Part shown: piece by piece, positions 8,912 to 17,445 of the stretch | How positions within the stretch are numbered: the stretch's first letter is position 1 | Layout of the letters: the number at the start of each line of letters is the position of its first letter | Assembly: GCF_000718095.1 (NCBI RefSeq) | Contig: NZ_JOEI01000005.1 | Span: 62,001 to 126,000, forward strand | Length of the DNA: 64,000 nucleotides | Origin: Streptomyces scopuliridis RB72 | Lineage (GTDB): Bacteria; Actinomycetota; Actinomycetes; Streptomycetales; Streptomycetaceae | Direction of reading: 5' to 3' | Position numbers and translations under genes: made by a program | Notes under the pieces: generated by a model | Told to the model about the DNA's origin: nothing | Databases searched by the model: none | What the model saw: the letters and a program-made list of their open reading frames with translations, nothing else

Positions 8912-10224
8912 GCCCGTACCGCCCTCGGCTCCCTGAACCGGGCGGCCAGCTCGGAGGCGGCCAGCACGATTCTGAACTGATGCTCCACCTGGTCGTGGAC
9001 CGGGATCCAGCGGGCACGGCAGTCCGCTTCGAACGCGTCACAGCGCCGGGTGAGGAACAGGTCCAGGGAGGCGCGTACGCCGGTCACTTCCGCGCCCTCC
9101 GCTCCATCGGTGTCGTGACCGGCGGCGAGCATCTGGTGCAGCAGCCCCGCCGTGCGGACGATGAGCCGCCGGGCGGCGATCCGCAGCGCCATGATCCGCG
9201 CCCGGTTCAGCGGCGGCAGTCCGCCCGTCTCGCGGAGGGCCGCTTCCGGAGCCCATTCGTCCGCCAGCCCGCCGCAGATGGCGAGGTACTCGTCGACCGG
9301 TGCGAGCAGCGGCCCCACGGTGGCGGGCAGGCCCGGCCGTACCCGCTCCAGCAGGCCGGCGAGGAACAGCGCGTCCTGCCGGAGCGAATTGCTGATGATC
9401 TCCAGAGCGCCGGGCGGGTCGGGGTGGGCCGAGGTGTCACCGACCTCCTCGACCCCCCACATCGGCGCCTCGACGACCGCGGTGACGGTGCCGTACGCAT
9501 GCGGATGGAACCAGGTGGAGGTGGCGGTGGCGGCCGGCAGTGAGTGGAACTGATCCGTCTCCTGGGGCCGAGGCATGTCATAGACGCCCGGCCCCGGGCT
9601 CGGCCAGAAGAAGGCGTCGTACGGTCCCAGCTCCACCGGTATCCGCAGATCGGCGGCGGACCGGCCGAGCCGTTCCGGCAGGCCGGGCAGCCGCCGGGTC
9701 AGCTGGACGAAGCTGCCGCCCACGTCCACACCGTGCAACGAGCACTGGAGGTAGGGCCGCAGTTCGTCCTGGAGGCCGAGGAGAGCCCGGGTCTCGGGCA
9801 TCGGTTCCGCCCCGGGCTCCGTGGGCAGCCACTCGGGCTGTTCCGCGAAGCCGGGGCGGAAGAAGTGGCGGTAGTGCTGGGCGAAGGTCATCGGCCCCTT
9901 GAGCCATCGCTCGTTGCGGCGGGCTCCGTCGGGGTCGAGACAGAGAACGAAGTGCCAGGTCGTGTCCATGGCCCGGCCCGGCCGGTCGGGCCGGGCGAGA
10001 TACCGGGCCAGTCGCAGGGCCGTCATGCCGCCGACCGGTTCATTGGCATGCGGCCCCGCGACCACCAGTGCGTGCCGGCTCCCCCGCCCTATGGACAGCA
10101 GCCGTATCGGCTCCCCGGCCCGTGAGTAACCGATACGCCGCAGGACGGCGCGGTCCGGGTGCGCCGCGGCCAGGCCCCGGGCGCGAGAGGTCAGTTCGTC
10201 GACGGTGAGATAGCGAGCCGGCAC
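8908..10224 (-). CDS. M14-family zinc carboxypeptidase
   Basis: 438 residues from GTG 10224. The zinc site is visible as HxxE in GPHANEPVGG (His59, Glu62) and His164 in CSLHGVDVGG. The general-base glutamate is probably Glu252 in AVVEAPMWG. Substrate-recognition context NERWLKGP resembles other M14 enzymes. The C-terminal 130 residues are a helical extension. No signal peptide is seen, so it acts in the cytoplasm, which is unusual for digestive M14 enzymes but fits peptide maturation. The start lies 10 nt after the small-peptide stop with no strong ribosome site, so translation is probably coupled. An upstream in-frame start would overlap the peptide gene. Confidence 0.85.
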   Translation of the reverse strand: MPARYLTVDELTSRARGLAAAHPDRAVLRRIGYSRAGEPIRLLSIGRGSRHALVVAGPHANEPVGGMTALRLARYLARPDRPGRAMDTTWHFVLCLDPDGARRNERWLKGPMTFAQHYRHFFRPGFAEQPEWLPTEPGAEPMPETRALLGLQDELRPYLQCSLHGVDVGGSFVQLTRRLPGLPERLGRSAADLRIPVELGPYDAFFWPSPGPGVYDMPRPQETDQFHSLPAATATSTWFHPHAYGTVTAVVEAPMWGVEEVGDTSAHPDPPGALEIISNSLRQDALFLAGLLERVRPGLPATVGPLLAPVDEYLAICGGLADEWAPEAALRETGGLPPLNRARIMALRIAARRLIVRTAGLLHQMLAAGHDTDGAEGAEVTGVRASLDLFLTRRCDAFEADCRARWIPVHDQVEHQFRIVLAASELAARFREPRAVRA

Positions 10225-10234
10225 GGCGTCCCGT

Positions 10235-10348
10235 TCAGGAACCGGTCGAGTTGCTGTCGCCCGTGGTCTCTCGCCGGTCGAGACGTCGGATCGTGATGGT
10301 GGTCGGCTTGGGACGTGATGCGCTGTCGCTCTTGGCCATTTTCCCCAT
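10235..10348 (-). CDS. 37-residue candidate precursor peptide
   Basis: The ATG at 10348 has AAGGAG six nucleotides upstream, one of the best ribosome sites in the region. The product is 37 residues: a basic N-terminus MGKMAKSDSASRPKP, a central TTITIRRLDRRETT, and a small polar tail GDSNSTGS with no Cys and no aromatic residue. It is immediately followed by an M14 carboxypeptidase and a ThiF enzyme with a leader-binding-like domain, the arrangement expected for a ribosomally made, modified peptide. The polar tail contains Asp, Asn, Ser and Thr as possible modification sites. I do not recognise the sequence family. Confidence 0.6.
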   Translation of the reverse strand: MGKMAKSDSASRPKPTTITIRRLDRRETTGDSNSTGS

Positions 10349-10403
10349 GGACCGCTCCTTCGACACCACGGTGCCCAACTCACCGTCGGGCACCCTCATG
10401 TGA

Positions 10404-10425
10404 TGGTCCGTCACGGATTGGACCA
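10404..10425. promoter_or_regulatory. Inverted repeat upstream of the peptide operon
   Basis: TGGTCC (10404-10409) and GGACCA (10420-10425) form a perfect 6-bp inverted repeat with a 10-nt spacer, centred about 66 nt upstream of the peptide ATG on the minus strand. TTGACG, a possible -35 element, lies directly beside it on the same strand. No convincing -10 box was seen. It is a candidate operator only. Confidence 0.3.
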
Positions 10426-10530
10426 CGTCAACACCTGGGATGATGTGGAATGTGATATGCGGATACGTGCCGGAAGAAGGTGTCCGGTGGATATCTCACC
10501 GTCTGTCAGCGGGCCCCGGCAGCAGGTCCG

Positions 10531-11535
<1,005 letters not shown>

Positions 11536-11741
11536 CGAACTCTCCTGCTTTCGTGTGCGCGGCGAAGATCGGGGTCACGGCGTGGCCGAGGTCACGACGT
11601 CTCCGTATGATCGCGCAGCCCGGAGGGGCCGGACTCGGCCGGGGTACGGGATTCCGGGCGGCCCGGCGCTGTCCGTGCCGGATCCGTCACGAGCGGTGGC
11701 ATCATCGGTGAGCGCCGGGGCCGACGGAGGAGGACGGACGC

Positions 11742-13139
11742 GTGCCCGAAGATCCCGAACCACCGCCCGCGCACCCGCCGCCCCCTCCAGGAACGCCCGG
11801 TGGCCCCGGTGACCCTGGCGGCCCCGGTGGCCCCGGTGGCCCCGGTGGCCCCGGTGGCCCCGGTGGCCCCGGTGGCCCCGGCAAGTCCGGTGCGCCCGGT
11901 GCGCCCGTCGGACCCGGACCGGACGACAAGTGGCTGACCACCGGTGTGGGCAGCGTCGGAGTGACCAGCTTCCTCTCCGACGCCGGTCATGAGATCGCCA
12001 CCGCCGTCCTCCCCAGCTTCGTGACCGGCGTCCTGCACGGCTCCGCCGCCTCGCTCGGGGTGATCGAGGGCGTCAGCGACGCGCTCACCGGCGTCAGCAA
12101 GCTCGCCGGCGGCCCCCTGGCCAATGACCCGCGCCGACGCCGCCGGATGGCCACCGGCGGCTATCTCGGTACGGCCGTCGCGACCGGGGCCATCGGCCTC
12201 GCCACGGCGGTGTGGCAGGTCGGTGTCCTGCGCGCCGTCGCCTGGACGTCCCGGGGGCTGCGTTCGCCGTCGAAGGACGCCCTGCTCGCGTCCCTGGCGC
12301 CGCCGCGCGCCTTCGGCCGGGCGTACGGTCTGGAACGCGCCGGGGACAACCTGGGAGCGGTGGCCGGCCCGCTGGCCGCCGCCGGTCTGGTGGCCTGGCT
12401 GGGCATCCGGCCCGCGATCTGGTTCGCGTTCCTTCCGGGCATCCTCGCCGCCGTCACCATCACCATCGCCGCCCGCGAGGCCCGCCGCCGTCACGCCGAC
12501 GGTTCCCGCGAGCCGATCAGGCTGCGTTTCGCCGGGCTGCGGGGTGCCGGGCTGCTCCGGCCCCTGCTGCCGGTCCTGCTGTTCGAGTTCGGCAATCTCG
12601 CCGTCACCCTGCTGATCCTGCGGGCCACCCAGCTGCTGCACACGGACGGCCGTTCCGCCACCGAGGCGGCGTCGCTGGCCATCCTGGTCTACGCGGCGCA
12701 CAACGCCGTCGGCGCGGCCGTCGCGTACGCCGGCGGCCACTGGATCGACCGGGCGGGACCGCGCGTCGTGTTCGCCACCGGCTCGGCCCTCTATGTGCTG
12801 GCGTACGCCGGTTTTGCTGTGGGGTTCCACTCCTGGTGGGTGCTGCTGATCTTCTTCAGCCTCGCCGGGGCCGGTATCGGCTGCGCGGAGACCGCGGAGT
12901 CGGCGCTCGTCGCCCAGCTGCTGCCCGACCGGCTGCGCGGCAGCGGATTCGGGCTGCTGGGCGCCGTACAGGCGGTGGGGGACGTGGTGGCCACCGTGGT
13001 CGTCGGCGTCCTGTACACCGCCGTCTCCCCCACCGCCGGGTTCCTCTACGCCGCCGGCTGGATGCTGCTCTCCGTCCTCGGCGCCGGCGCGCTGGCGTCC
13101 GGCCGCGCGGCGCCCCGGACGCGCGGGAGCGGGAACTGA
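11742..13139 (+). CDS. MFS transporter with a collagen-like N-terminal tail
   Basis: 465 residues with about 12 membrane segments from residue 65 onward. An MFS loop-like motif ([13 protein letters not shown]) follows the second helix region. The first 60 residues are unusual: proline-rich, then about ten Gly-Gly-Pro triplets encoded by near-perfect tandem 9-bp units. This tail should lie in the cytoplasm. The transported compound is unknown; the [16 protein letters not shown] loop resembles drug or metabolite exporters. The GTG at 11742 is preceded by GGAGGA. It is divergent from the aldo/keto reductase across 206 bp. Confidence 0.85.
   Translation: MPEDPEPPPAHPPPPPGTPGGPGDPGGPGGPGGPGGPGGPGGPGGPGKSGAPGAPVGPGPDDKWLTTGVGSVGVTSFLSDAGHEIATAVLPSFVTGVLHGSAASLGVIEGVSDALTGVSKLAGGPLANDPRRRRRMATGGYLGTAVATGAIGLATAVWQVGVLRAVAWTSRGLRSPSKDALLASLAPPRAFGRAYGLERAGDNLGAVAGPLAAAGLVAWLGIRPAIWFAFLPGILAAVTITIAAREARRRHADGSREPIRLRFAGLRGAGLLRPLLPVLLFEFGNLAVTLLILRATQLLHTDGRSATEAASLAILVYAAHNAVGAAVAYAGGHWIDRAGPRVVFATGSALYVLAYAGFAVGFHSWWVLLIFFSLAGAGIGCAETAESALVAQLLPDRLRGSGFGLLGAVQAVGDVVATVVVGVLYTAVSPTAGFLYAAGWMLLSVLGAGALASGRAAPRTRGSGN
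11815..11880 (+). repeat. Tandem 9-bp repeat (GGCCCCGGT) coding Gly-Pro-Gly
   Basis: About seven copies of a GGCCCCGGT unit run without interruption inside the MFS gene and encode its collagen-like tail. The copy number of such a run is likely to vary between strains by slippage, in steps of three residues, without breaking the frame. Confidence 0.8.
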
Positions 13140-13254
13140 CGGAACCAGCGCTTCCGAGCAGGTCACACAGTGGGGATACCATCTGACATATGGCCGTATG
13201 CGCCGTATGTCCCGTCCGGCCCGGTCACGCGGTTCGGCAAGGAGGTACCCCACC

Positions 13255-13710
13255 ATGGCTCCCGCGACGCGTTTGTTGACGGTGCTTCCCACCGGCCACA
13301 GCGAGCTCCTGATGCGACAGGCCCGCTATGTCTCCTTCCCCCAGGACACCAGGATCTTCGAGGAGGGCGATCCGGCGGACCGGTTCTGGGTGATCCGCTC
13401 GGGCGCCGTATCCCTGGACATGTACGTACCCGGCCGCCGGCGGATCATGGTCGAGACGCTCGGTGTCGGGGATCTCCTCGGCTGGTCCTGGCTGTTCCCC
13501 CCGCACCGCTGGCACTTCGGGGCGGAGGCGTTCAGTCCGGTGCGCACCCTGGAGTTCGACGGACACGCGGTACGGGCCCTGTGCGACGACGATCCGGCGC
13601 TCGGCTACGCGCTGACCCGCTCCGTCGCGGAGATCCTGGCCCGCCGTCTTGAGGTGGCGCGTACGAAACTGATCGACCAGTACATGCGCCACGGCGGTCC
13701 CGGGCTGTGA
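13255..13710 (+). CDS. Cyclic-nucleotide-binding-domain protein without DNA-binding domain
   Basis: 151 residues. The segment FPQDTRIFEEGDPADRFWVIRSGAVSL is given here only in parts: the EEGDPADRFWVIRSG strand-turn is the hallmark of the Crp/Fnr-type beta-roll, followed by LGVGDLLGWSWLF as the phosphate-cassette region. The usual C-terminal winged helix is absent; the protein ends with one long helix that may mediate dimerisation. It is therefore a stand-alone sensor rather than a Crp regulator. The ATG at 13255 has a perfect AAGGAGGT 8 nt upstream. An in-frame ATG 57 bp earlier lacks one. Confidence 0.8.
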   Translation: MAPATRLLTVLPTGHSELLMRQARYVSFPQDTRIFEEGDPADRFWVIRSGAVSLDMYVPGRRRIMVETLGVGDLLGWSWLFPPHRWHFGAEAFSPVRTLEFDGHAVRALCDDDPALGYALTRSVAEILARRLEVARTKLIDQYMRHGGPGL

Positions 13711-13819
13711 GCCGCCACCGGACCCGCGCACGGCCCGGACCCTCCGCAGCGCCCGGGTCGGCGCCGCCCGAGCCGTGCCGCTAGCCTGGGGTCAGTGGTG
13801 GCCCCGGCGGGCGACCACG

Positions 13820-13880
13820 CGGCGGTGGGGCCCGCCGTACCCGAACCGCGGTGACATATGCCGCCAACGGTCCCTACTTG
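13820..13880 (+). promoter_or_regulatory. Probable fluoride riboswitch (crcB motif)
   Basis: The RNA would read GGCGGTGGGGCCCGCC (13821-13836), then GAACCGC (13843-13849), a short paired segment, and CAACGGTCCCTAC (13865-13877). These match the order and spacing of the crcB motif: a GGnGAUGG-UUCnCC hairpin, an AACyGC strand, and a terminal UGAUGnCnCCUAC. Several conserved bases differ (G for A in GAUGG, AACGG for GAUGG), so the match is good but not perfect. It ends 45 nt before a crcB start, which strongly supports fluoride sensing. Confidence 0.65.
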
Positions 13881-13925
13881 CGAAGGAGCGCGCCCGCGTA
13901 CGGGCGCCCGGCGAGTAGGAGACGT

Positions 13926-14417
13926 ATGCCCATGGGAAGCCCGCGGCCCCGAGTGGTGAACGAGCCCGTCGAACCCGATTCCCGTCCGTCCACGGCCGGT
14001 GTGCGGCGTGCGCGGGCGAGGGCGCTCTGGCCGGTGGTGGCCGTCGTATCGCTCGGCGGGTCGCTCGGTGCGTCGGCCCGCTACGGGGCGTCCCTGCTGT
14101 GGCCCAGCGCTTCCGGCTCCTTTCCATGGACGACGCTGACCGTGAACGTGGTCGGGTGCGCGCTGATCGGCGTCTTCATGGTGGTGATCAGCGATGTGTG
14201 GGCCGCGCACCGGCTGGTGAGGCCGTTCTTCGGGACCGGCGTGCTGGGCGGGTTCACCACCTTCTCCACCTACGCGGTGGACATCCGGCTCCTGGTGGGC
14301 TCCGGGCGGCCCGCTACGGGCATGGCGTATCTGGGACTGACGCTGGTGGCGGCTCTCGCCTCGGTGTGGAGTGCGGTGTGGGTGACGCGCCGCGTAGTCG
14401 CGTGGAGGCATACATGA
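13926..14417 (+). CDS. crcB: Fluoride exporter CrcB/Fluc subunit 1
   Basis: 163 residues with four membrane helices. Family motifs are [11 protein letters not shown] in helix 1, NVVGCALIG in helix 2, and [15 protein letters not shown] in helix 3, which carries the pore residues and the sodium-site break. Fluc proteins are dual-topology fluoride channels that expel F- from the cytoplasm. The hydrophilic first 45 residues are longer than usual. The ATG at 13926 follows AGGAGACGT. It heads a crcB-DUF190-crcB operon, consistent with two unlike subunits forming a heterodimer. Confidence 0.9.
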   Translation: MPMGSPRPRVVNEPVEPDSRPSTAGVRRARARALWPVVAVVSLGGSLGASARYGASLLWPSASGSFPWTTLTVNVVGCALIGVFMVVISDVWAAHRLVRPFFGTGVLGGFTTFSTYAVDIRLLVGSGRPATGMAYLGLTLVAALASVWSAVWVTRRVVAWRHT

Positions 14418-14447
14418 ACGGGCTGTGGAGGCAGACATGAACGGGCT
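14402..14447 (+). repeat. 23-bp tandem duplication of a translation-initiation region
   Basis: GTGGAGGC-ATACATGAACGGGCT (14402-14424) is repeated as GTGGAGGC-AGACATGAACGGGCT (14425-14447) with a single mismatch. Each copy carries GGAGG and ATG. The first ATG (14414) overlaps the crcB stop and opens an 8-codon reading frame ending in a TGA (14438-14440) that overlaps the second ATG (14437), the DUF190 start. Confidence 0.9.
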
Positions 14448-14784
14448 GATGGGCAGCGCCCTGCGGCTGACGGTCCTCATCGGCGAATCCGATGTGTGGC
14501 ACCACAGACCCCTCTATACGGAGATCGTGCACCGTGCGCACCAGGCGGGGCTGGCGGGCGCGAGCGTGTTCCGCGGGATCGAGGGGTTCGGCGCGTCCTC
14601 GCTGATCCATACGCAGCGGCTGCTGTCGCTGAGCGAGGACCTGCCGGTCGCGATCGTGATCGTGGACACCGAGGAGAAGATCCGGGACTTCCTCCCGCGG
14701 CTGGACGAGCTGGTGCGCGAGGGGCTGGTCACGCTGGAGAGCTGCGAGGTCGTCCGCCATGCCGGCCGGCGGGAGGCGCGGTGA
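14437..14784 (+). CDS. DUF190 family protein between two crcB genes
   Basis: 115 residues of the small DUF190 family, which is related in fold to PII signalling proteins (LTVLIGESD, then RGIEGFG and VIVDTEEKI in the usual order). In actinobacteria it is commonly found next to crcB genes, so a role in sensing or tuning fluoride export is likely but unproven. ATG 14437 has GGAGG 5 nt upstream; the in-frame GTG at 14425 is less likely. It overlaps the next crcB by GTGA. Confidence 0.85.
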   Translation: MNGLMGSALRLTVLIGESDVWHHRPLYTEIVHRAHQAGLAGASVFRGIEGFGASSLIHTQRLLSLSEDLPVAIVIVDTEEKIRDFLPRLDELVREGLVTLESCEVVRHAGRREAR

Positions 14785-15155
14785 ACTGGCTGCTGGTCGT
14801 GGCCGGGGCGGCCATCGGCGCCCCGCTGCGCTTCCTGACGGACCGGAGCGTGCAGCGCAGACACGACACCGTCTTCCCGTGGGGGACGTTCGCCGTCAAC
14901 ATCGTGGGCTGTCTGGTCCTCGGGCTGCTGACCGGCGCGGTCGCCGCCGGGGCCGCGTCCTCGCGCACGCAGCTGTTCCTCGGCACCGGCCTGTGCGGCG
15001 CGCTGACGACGTATTCGACCTTCAGCTACGAGACGCTGCGGCTCGCCGAGGACGGCGCGAAGCTGTACGCCGCCGCTAATGTCCTCGGCAGCGTGGTGGC
15101 CGGGCTGGGCGCGGCCTTCGCCGGGGTCGCCCTCGCGGGGGCGCTGTGGGCATGA
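14781..15155 (+). CDS. crcB: Fluoride exporter CrcB/Fluc subunit 2
   Basis: 124 residues, four membrane helices and no N-terminal extension. It has the same landmarks as its partner: [23 protein letters not shown], and [15 protein letters not shown] with the pore-lining helix break. Two diverged copies in one operon suggest fixed, opposite membrane orientations, as known for paired Fluc proteins. The GTG start is in a GTGA overlap with the DUF190 gene. Confidence 0.9.
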   Translation: MNWLLVVAGAAIGAPLRFLTDRSVQRRHDTVFPWGTFAVNIVGCLVLGLLTGAVAAGAASSRTQLFLGTGLCGALTTYSTFSYETLRLAEDGAKLYAAANVLGSVVAGLGAAFAGVALAGALWA

Positions 15156-15248
15156 GCCGCCACCGGTACGGTGCGGTGGTGGTCCCCGGGACGGCCGACG
15201 ACGGCAGCGGCTCGACGGGACCGCGCCGGACGGCCGAGCGAGGAGTAC

Positions 15249-16448
15249 GTGAAAGCGATGCCCGCAGCAGACGACGCACCCGTGATCCTGGGCAATGAGC
15301 CCGGCTCTTTCGCCCGGGGAGTGCTGACCGACCGCCATCCGGCGCTCATCCAGCAGGTACGCGACGCCTTTCCCTGCACCCCCGTCCAGCACCGGGCGCT
15401 CGACGCCCTGCTGCGCTCGGTCACCGACGGGGTGATCGAGCCGCTCGCCCCGGACGCGCACGACCGCGCCCAGTGGGAGATCTGGGGACGTGACTCCGCC
15501 GGGGGTTCCTGGTTCGGCCGGTCCTGGTTCGACGTACCGTTCCTGTGGTCCGAGAGCTACTTCTACCGCGTACTCCTCGACGCCATGGGCCACTTCACGG
15601 ACGGCCCCTGGCGGGGCGTCGACCCCTTCGCCCCCTTCAAGGACGCCGAGCTGCGCGGCACGGCGGTGGACGACGAACTCGCCGCCCTCGACGGGCTCGC
15701 CGGCCGCTCCGCCGACGAGCAGGCGCTCGCGCTGGCGCACGCCTCTCTCTGGGGCAACCGCGCCGACCTCAGCTTCCGGATCGCCTCGGGCGCCGCCCCC
15801 ACCGACGGGGGTACGGACCCGCGTCTCGTCGCGGACGACGGCCCTCTGCTGTGGTCGCTGCTGCCCGTGGGCGCGGCCAGTACGGTGCATCTGATCGCCG
15901 ACAACGCCGGCCGGGAACTCATCCCCGATCTCGTACTGCTCGACCATCTGCTCCACACCGAGCGCGCCTCCCGCGCCGTCCTGCACGTCAAGCCGTATCC
16001 GTACTACGTCTCCGACGCGACGATGACGGACGTCATCGACAGTCTGCGGCGGCTCGGGGCGGCATCCGGATACGCGGCCGAGATCGGCAAGCGGCTCTGG
16101 TCCGCCATGGCGGCCGGACGGCTCGCGGTGCGCGCGCACGGCTTCTTCCGGGCGCCGCTGCCGTACAGCGCGATGCCCGACGATCTGCGCCAGGACCTCG
16201 CGGGAGCCACCGTGACGATTCTGAAGGGTGACCTCAACTACCGTCGTCTCGTGGGTGATCGGTACTGGGCGCCGACGTCGTCGTTCGCCGGCCGTACCGC
16301 GTACTTCCCCGGACCCGTGGCCGCGCTGCGCACCCTCAAGTCCGATGTGATCGTCGGCCTCGACGCCCACGTACTGGATGGCCTGGAAGCGAGCGGAAAG
16401 CCGTGGCGTACCAGCGGCACGCACGGGCTCGTCCAGGCCCGGCGCTGA
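15249..16448 (+). CDS. ARMT1-like (DUF89) metal-dependent phosphatase
   Basis: 399 residues, a complete DUF89 domain. The signature ADNAGRELIPDLVLLDHLL contains the metal ligands Asp218 and Asn219. A second acidic motif is in KPYPYYVSDATMTD, and GDLNYRRLVGD is near the C-terminus. DUF89 proteins are damage-control phosphatases acting on unwanted sugar phosphates and related metabolites; the exact substrate here is not predictable. The GTG at 15249 follows GAGGAG at good spacing; ATG 15258 is the alternative. A strong hairpin follows the gene. Confidence 0.85.
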   Translation: MKAMPAADDAPVILGNEPGSFARGVLTDRHPALIQQVRDAFPCTPVQHRALDALLRSVTDGVIEPLAPDAHDRAQWEIWGRDSAGGSWFGRSWFDVPFLWSESYFYRVLLDAMGHFTDGPWRGVDPFAPFKDAELRGTAVDDELAALDGLAGRSADEQALALAHASLWGNRADLSFRIASGAAPTDGGTDPRLVADDGPLLWSLLPVGAASTVHLIADNAGRELIPDLVLLDHLLHTERASRAVLHVKPYPYYVSDATMTDVIDSLRRLGAASGYAAEIGKRLWSAMAAGRLAVRAHGFFRAPLPYSAMPDDLRQDLAGATVTILKGDLNYRRLVGDRYWAPTSSFAGRTAYFPGPVAALRTLKSDVIVGLDAHVLDGLEASGKPWRTSGTHGLVQARR

Positions 16449-16478
16449 GGCTTTCGCTGCCCTTCTCTTGTAGCGCGA

Positions 16479-16507
16479 GAGGGCCGCCGACGGTGTCGGC
16501 GGCCCTC
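16479..16507. terminator. Bidirectional terminator hairpin
   Basis: A perfect 13-bp stem (GAGGGCCGCCGAC pairing with GTCGGCGGCCCTC) closes on a 3-nt loop. It lies 30 bp after the ARMT1-like stop and 83 bp beyond the stop of the convergent lectin gene, so it can serve both. Confidence 0.8.
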
Positions 16508-16589
16508 CTGGAGGCCGATCCCGGGGTCAGCCGCGACGAGCGTCCCGTTGCTCGTCAGCGTGCCGGGCCGGTACGGCGCGGGATGGCCC

Positions 16590-17129
16590 TCAGTGTTCCC
16601 AGACGGGCAGCCAGATGTCGTTGGCGACGCCGGTACAGGTGTACTGGATCAGGGCGTTCCCCTTGCCGACTCCGCCCCTGACGTTCAGGCACTTCTGGCT
16701 GGACTTGACGACCAGCTCGTAGCCGATGCCCTTCGGCACGAACTTCCACAGCGCGTTGGCGTCGTTGCCGCAGGTCCACTGGATGACCTCGGTGCCATTG
16801 GCGTTCCCACCGCCCTTGACGTTCAGGCACTTTCCGCTTTCCAGCGAGGCGAACTGGTAGTAGCCGCCGCCCTTGGCCGTGGCCTCCCAGCGCTCGTTCG
16901 GGGTGCCGGACCAGGGCCACTGGATGACCGGCGTCCCGTTCGCGCTGCCGCCGCCCTTGACGTTGGCGACCTGGCTGGGGTTGGAGGCCAGGCGCAGGCT
17001 GAGCTTCTTCACGGTGACCGCTCTGTCCGTATCGGGCTGCGCCGACGCGGTGGGCGTCATCGACGCGACAAGCATCGTCCCCACGAGGGCGGCTGCTGCG
17101 GCGGCCCAGTTCAGCTTGTATGCCGACAT
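16590..17129 (-). CDS. Secreted ricin-type beta-trefoil lectin
   Basis: 179 residues: a signal peptide of about 30 residues ending at TASA, then a single ricin-B beta-trefoil. The repeated carbohydrate-binding units show VANVKGGG/VIQW, CLNVKGGG/VIQWTCG and CLNVRGG/LIQYTC, each followed by a QxW-type Trp (NERW, ALWKF, NDIW). No catalytic domain is attached, so the secreted protein probably binds sugar polymers on its own. ATG 17129 is preceded by AGGAGA. Confidence 0.88.
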   Translation of the reverse strand: MSAYKLNWAAAAAALVGTMLVASMTPTASAQPDTDRAVTVKKLSLRLASNPSQVANVKGGGSANGTPVIQWPWSGTPNERWEATAKGGGYYQFASLESGKCLNVKGGGNANGTEVIQWTCGNDANALWKFVPKGIGYELVVKSSQKCLNVRGGVGKGNALIQYTCTGVANDIWLPVWEH

Positions 17130-17445
17130 TGCTTCTCCTGACACGATTCGGGCCGGACTGTCCGGCCCGGGAGGAGACTGCCGGATGCCATCGCCGCGGA
17201 AGAGGGGCGGCAACGTCAAACCACCTCTTCGGGTGCCGGGCGTGGGCCGGACGGGTGAAGTGACCGTATACATCCGTCCCAACCGCCCCAATCCGAACGG
17301 GCATTGGGATGGCCACGTCAGGGAGTTCATCTCACGGGCCGGGAAGGTGACCACACCGCGATCACACGTGTGCTCCTTGCCGCTCGCGCGCCCGGGGGCA
17401 CGGGCCGAAGGTGGGAAGAGAGCCCGACGGTGAAGGGAGCGCGGT
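17130..17445. other. Intergenic region between lectin and PP2C phosphatase genes
   Basis: 316 bp between divergent genes. It contains a perfect 10-bp palindrome CACACGTGTG (17363-17372) about 75 bp before the phosphatase start, and an inverted repeat CCCAAT/ATTGGG near 17290-17310. Either could be an operator. No open frame with coding character and no clear promoter was seen. Confidence 0.4.

Noticed and set aside
10225-10383. Longer N-terminus for the M14 peptidase overlapping the small peptide gene
   Set aside because: The extension is Arg/Pro/Ser-rich without family similarity, and the peptide gene has a much better ribosome site.
11815-11880. Short regular repeats considered as a CRISPR array
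   Set aside because: Units are 9 bp with no spacers and lie in frame inside a transporter gene.
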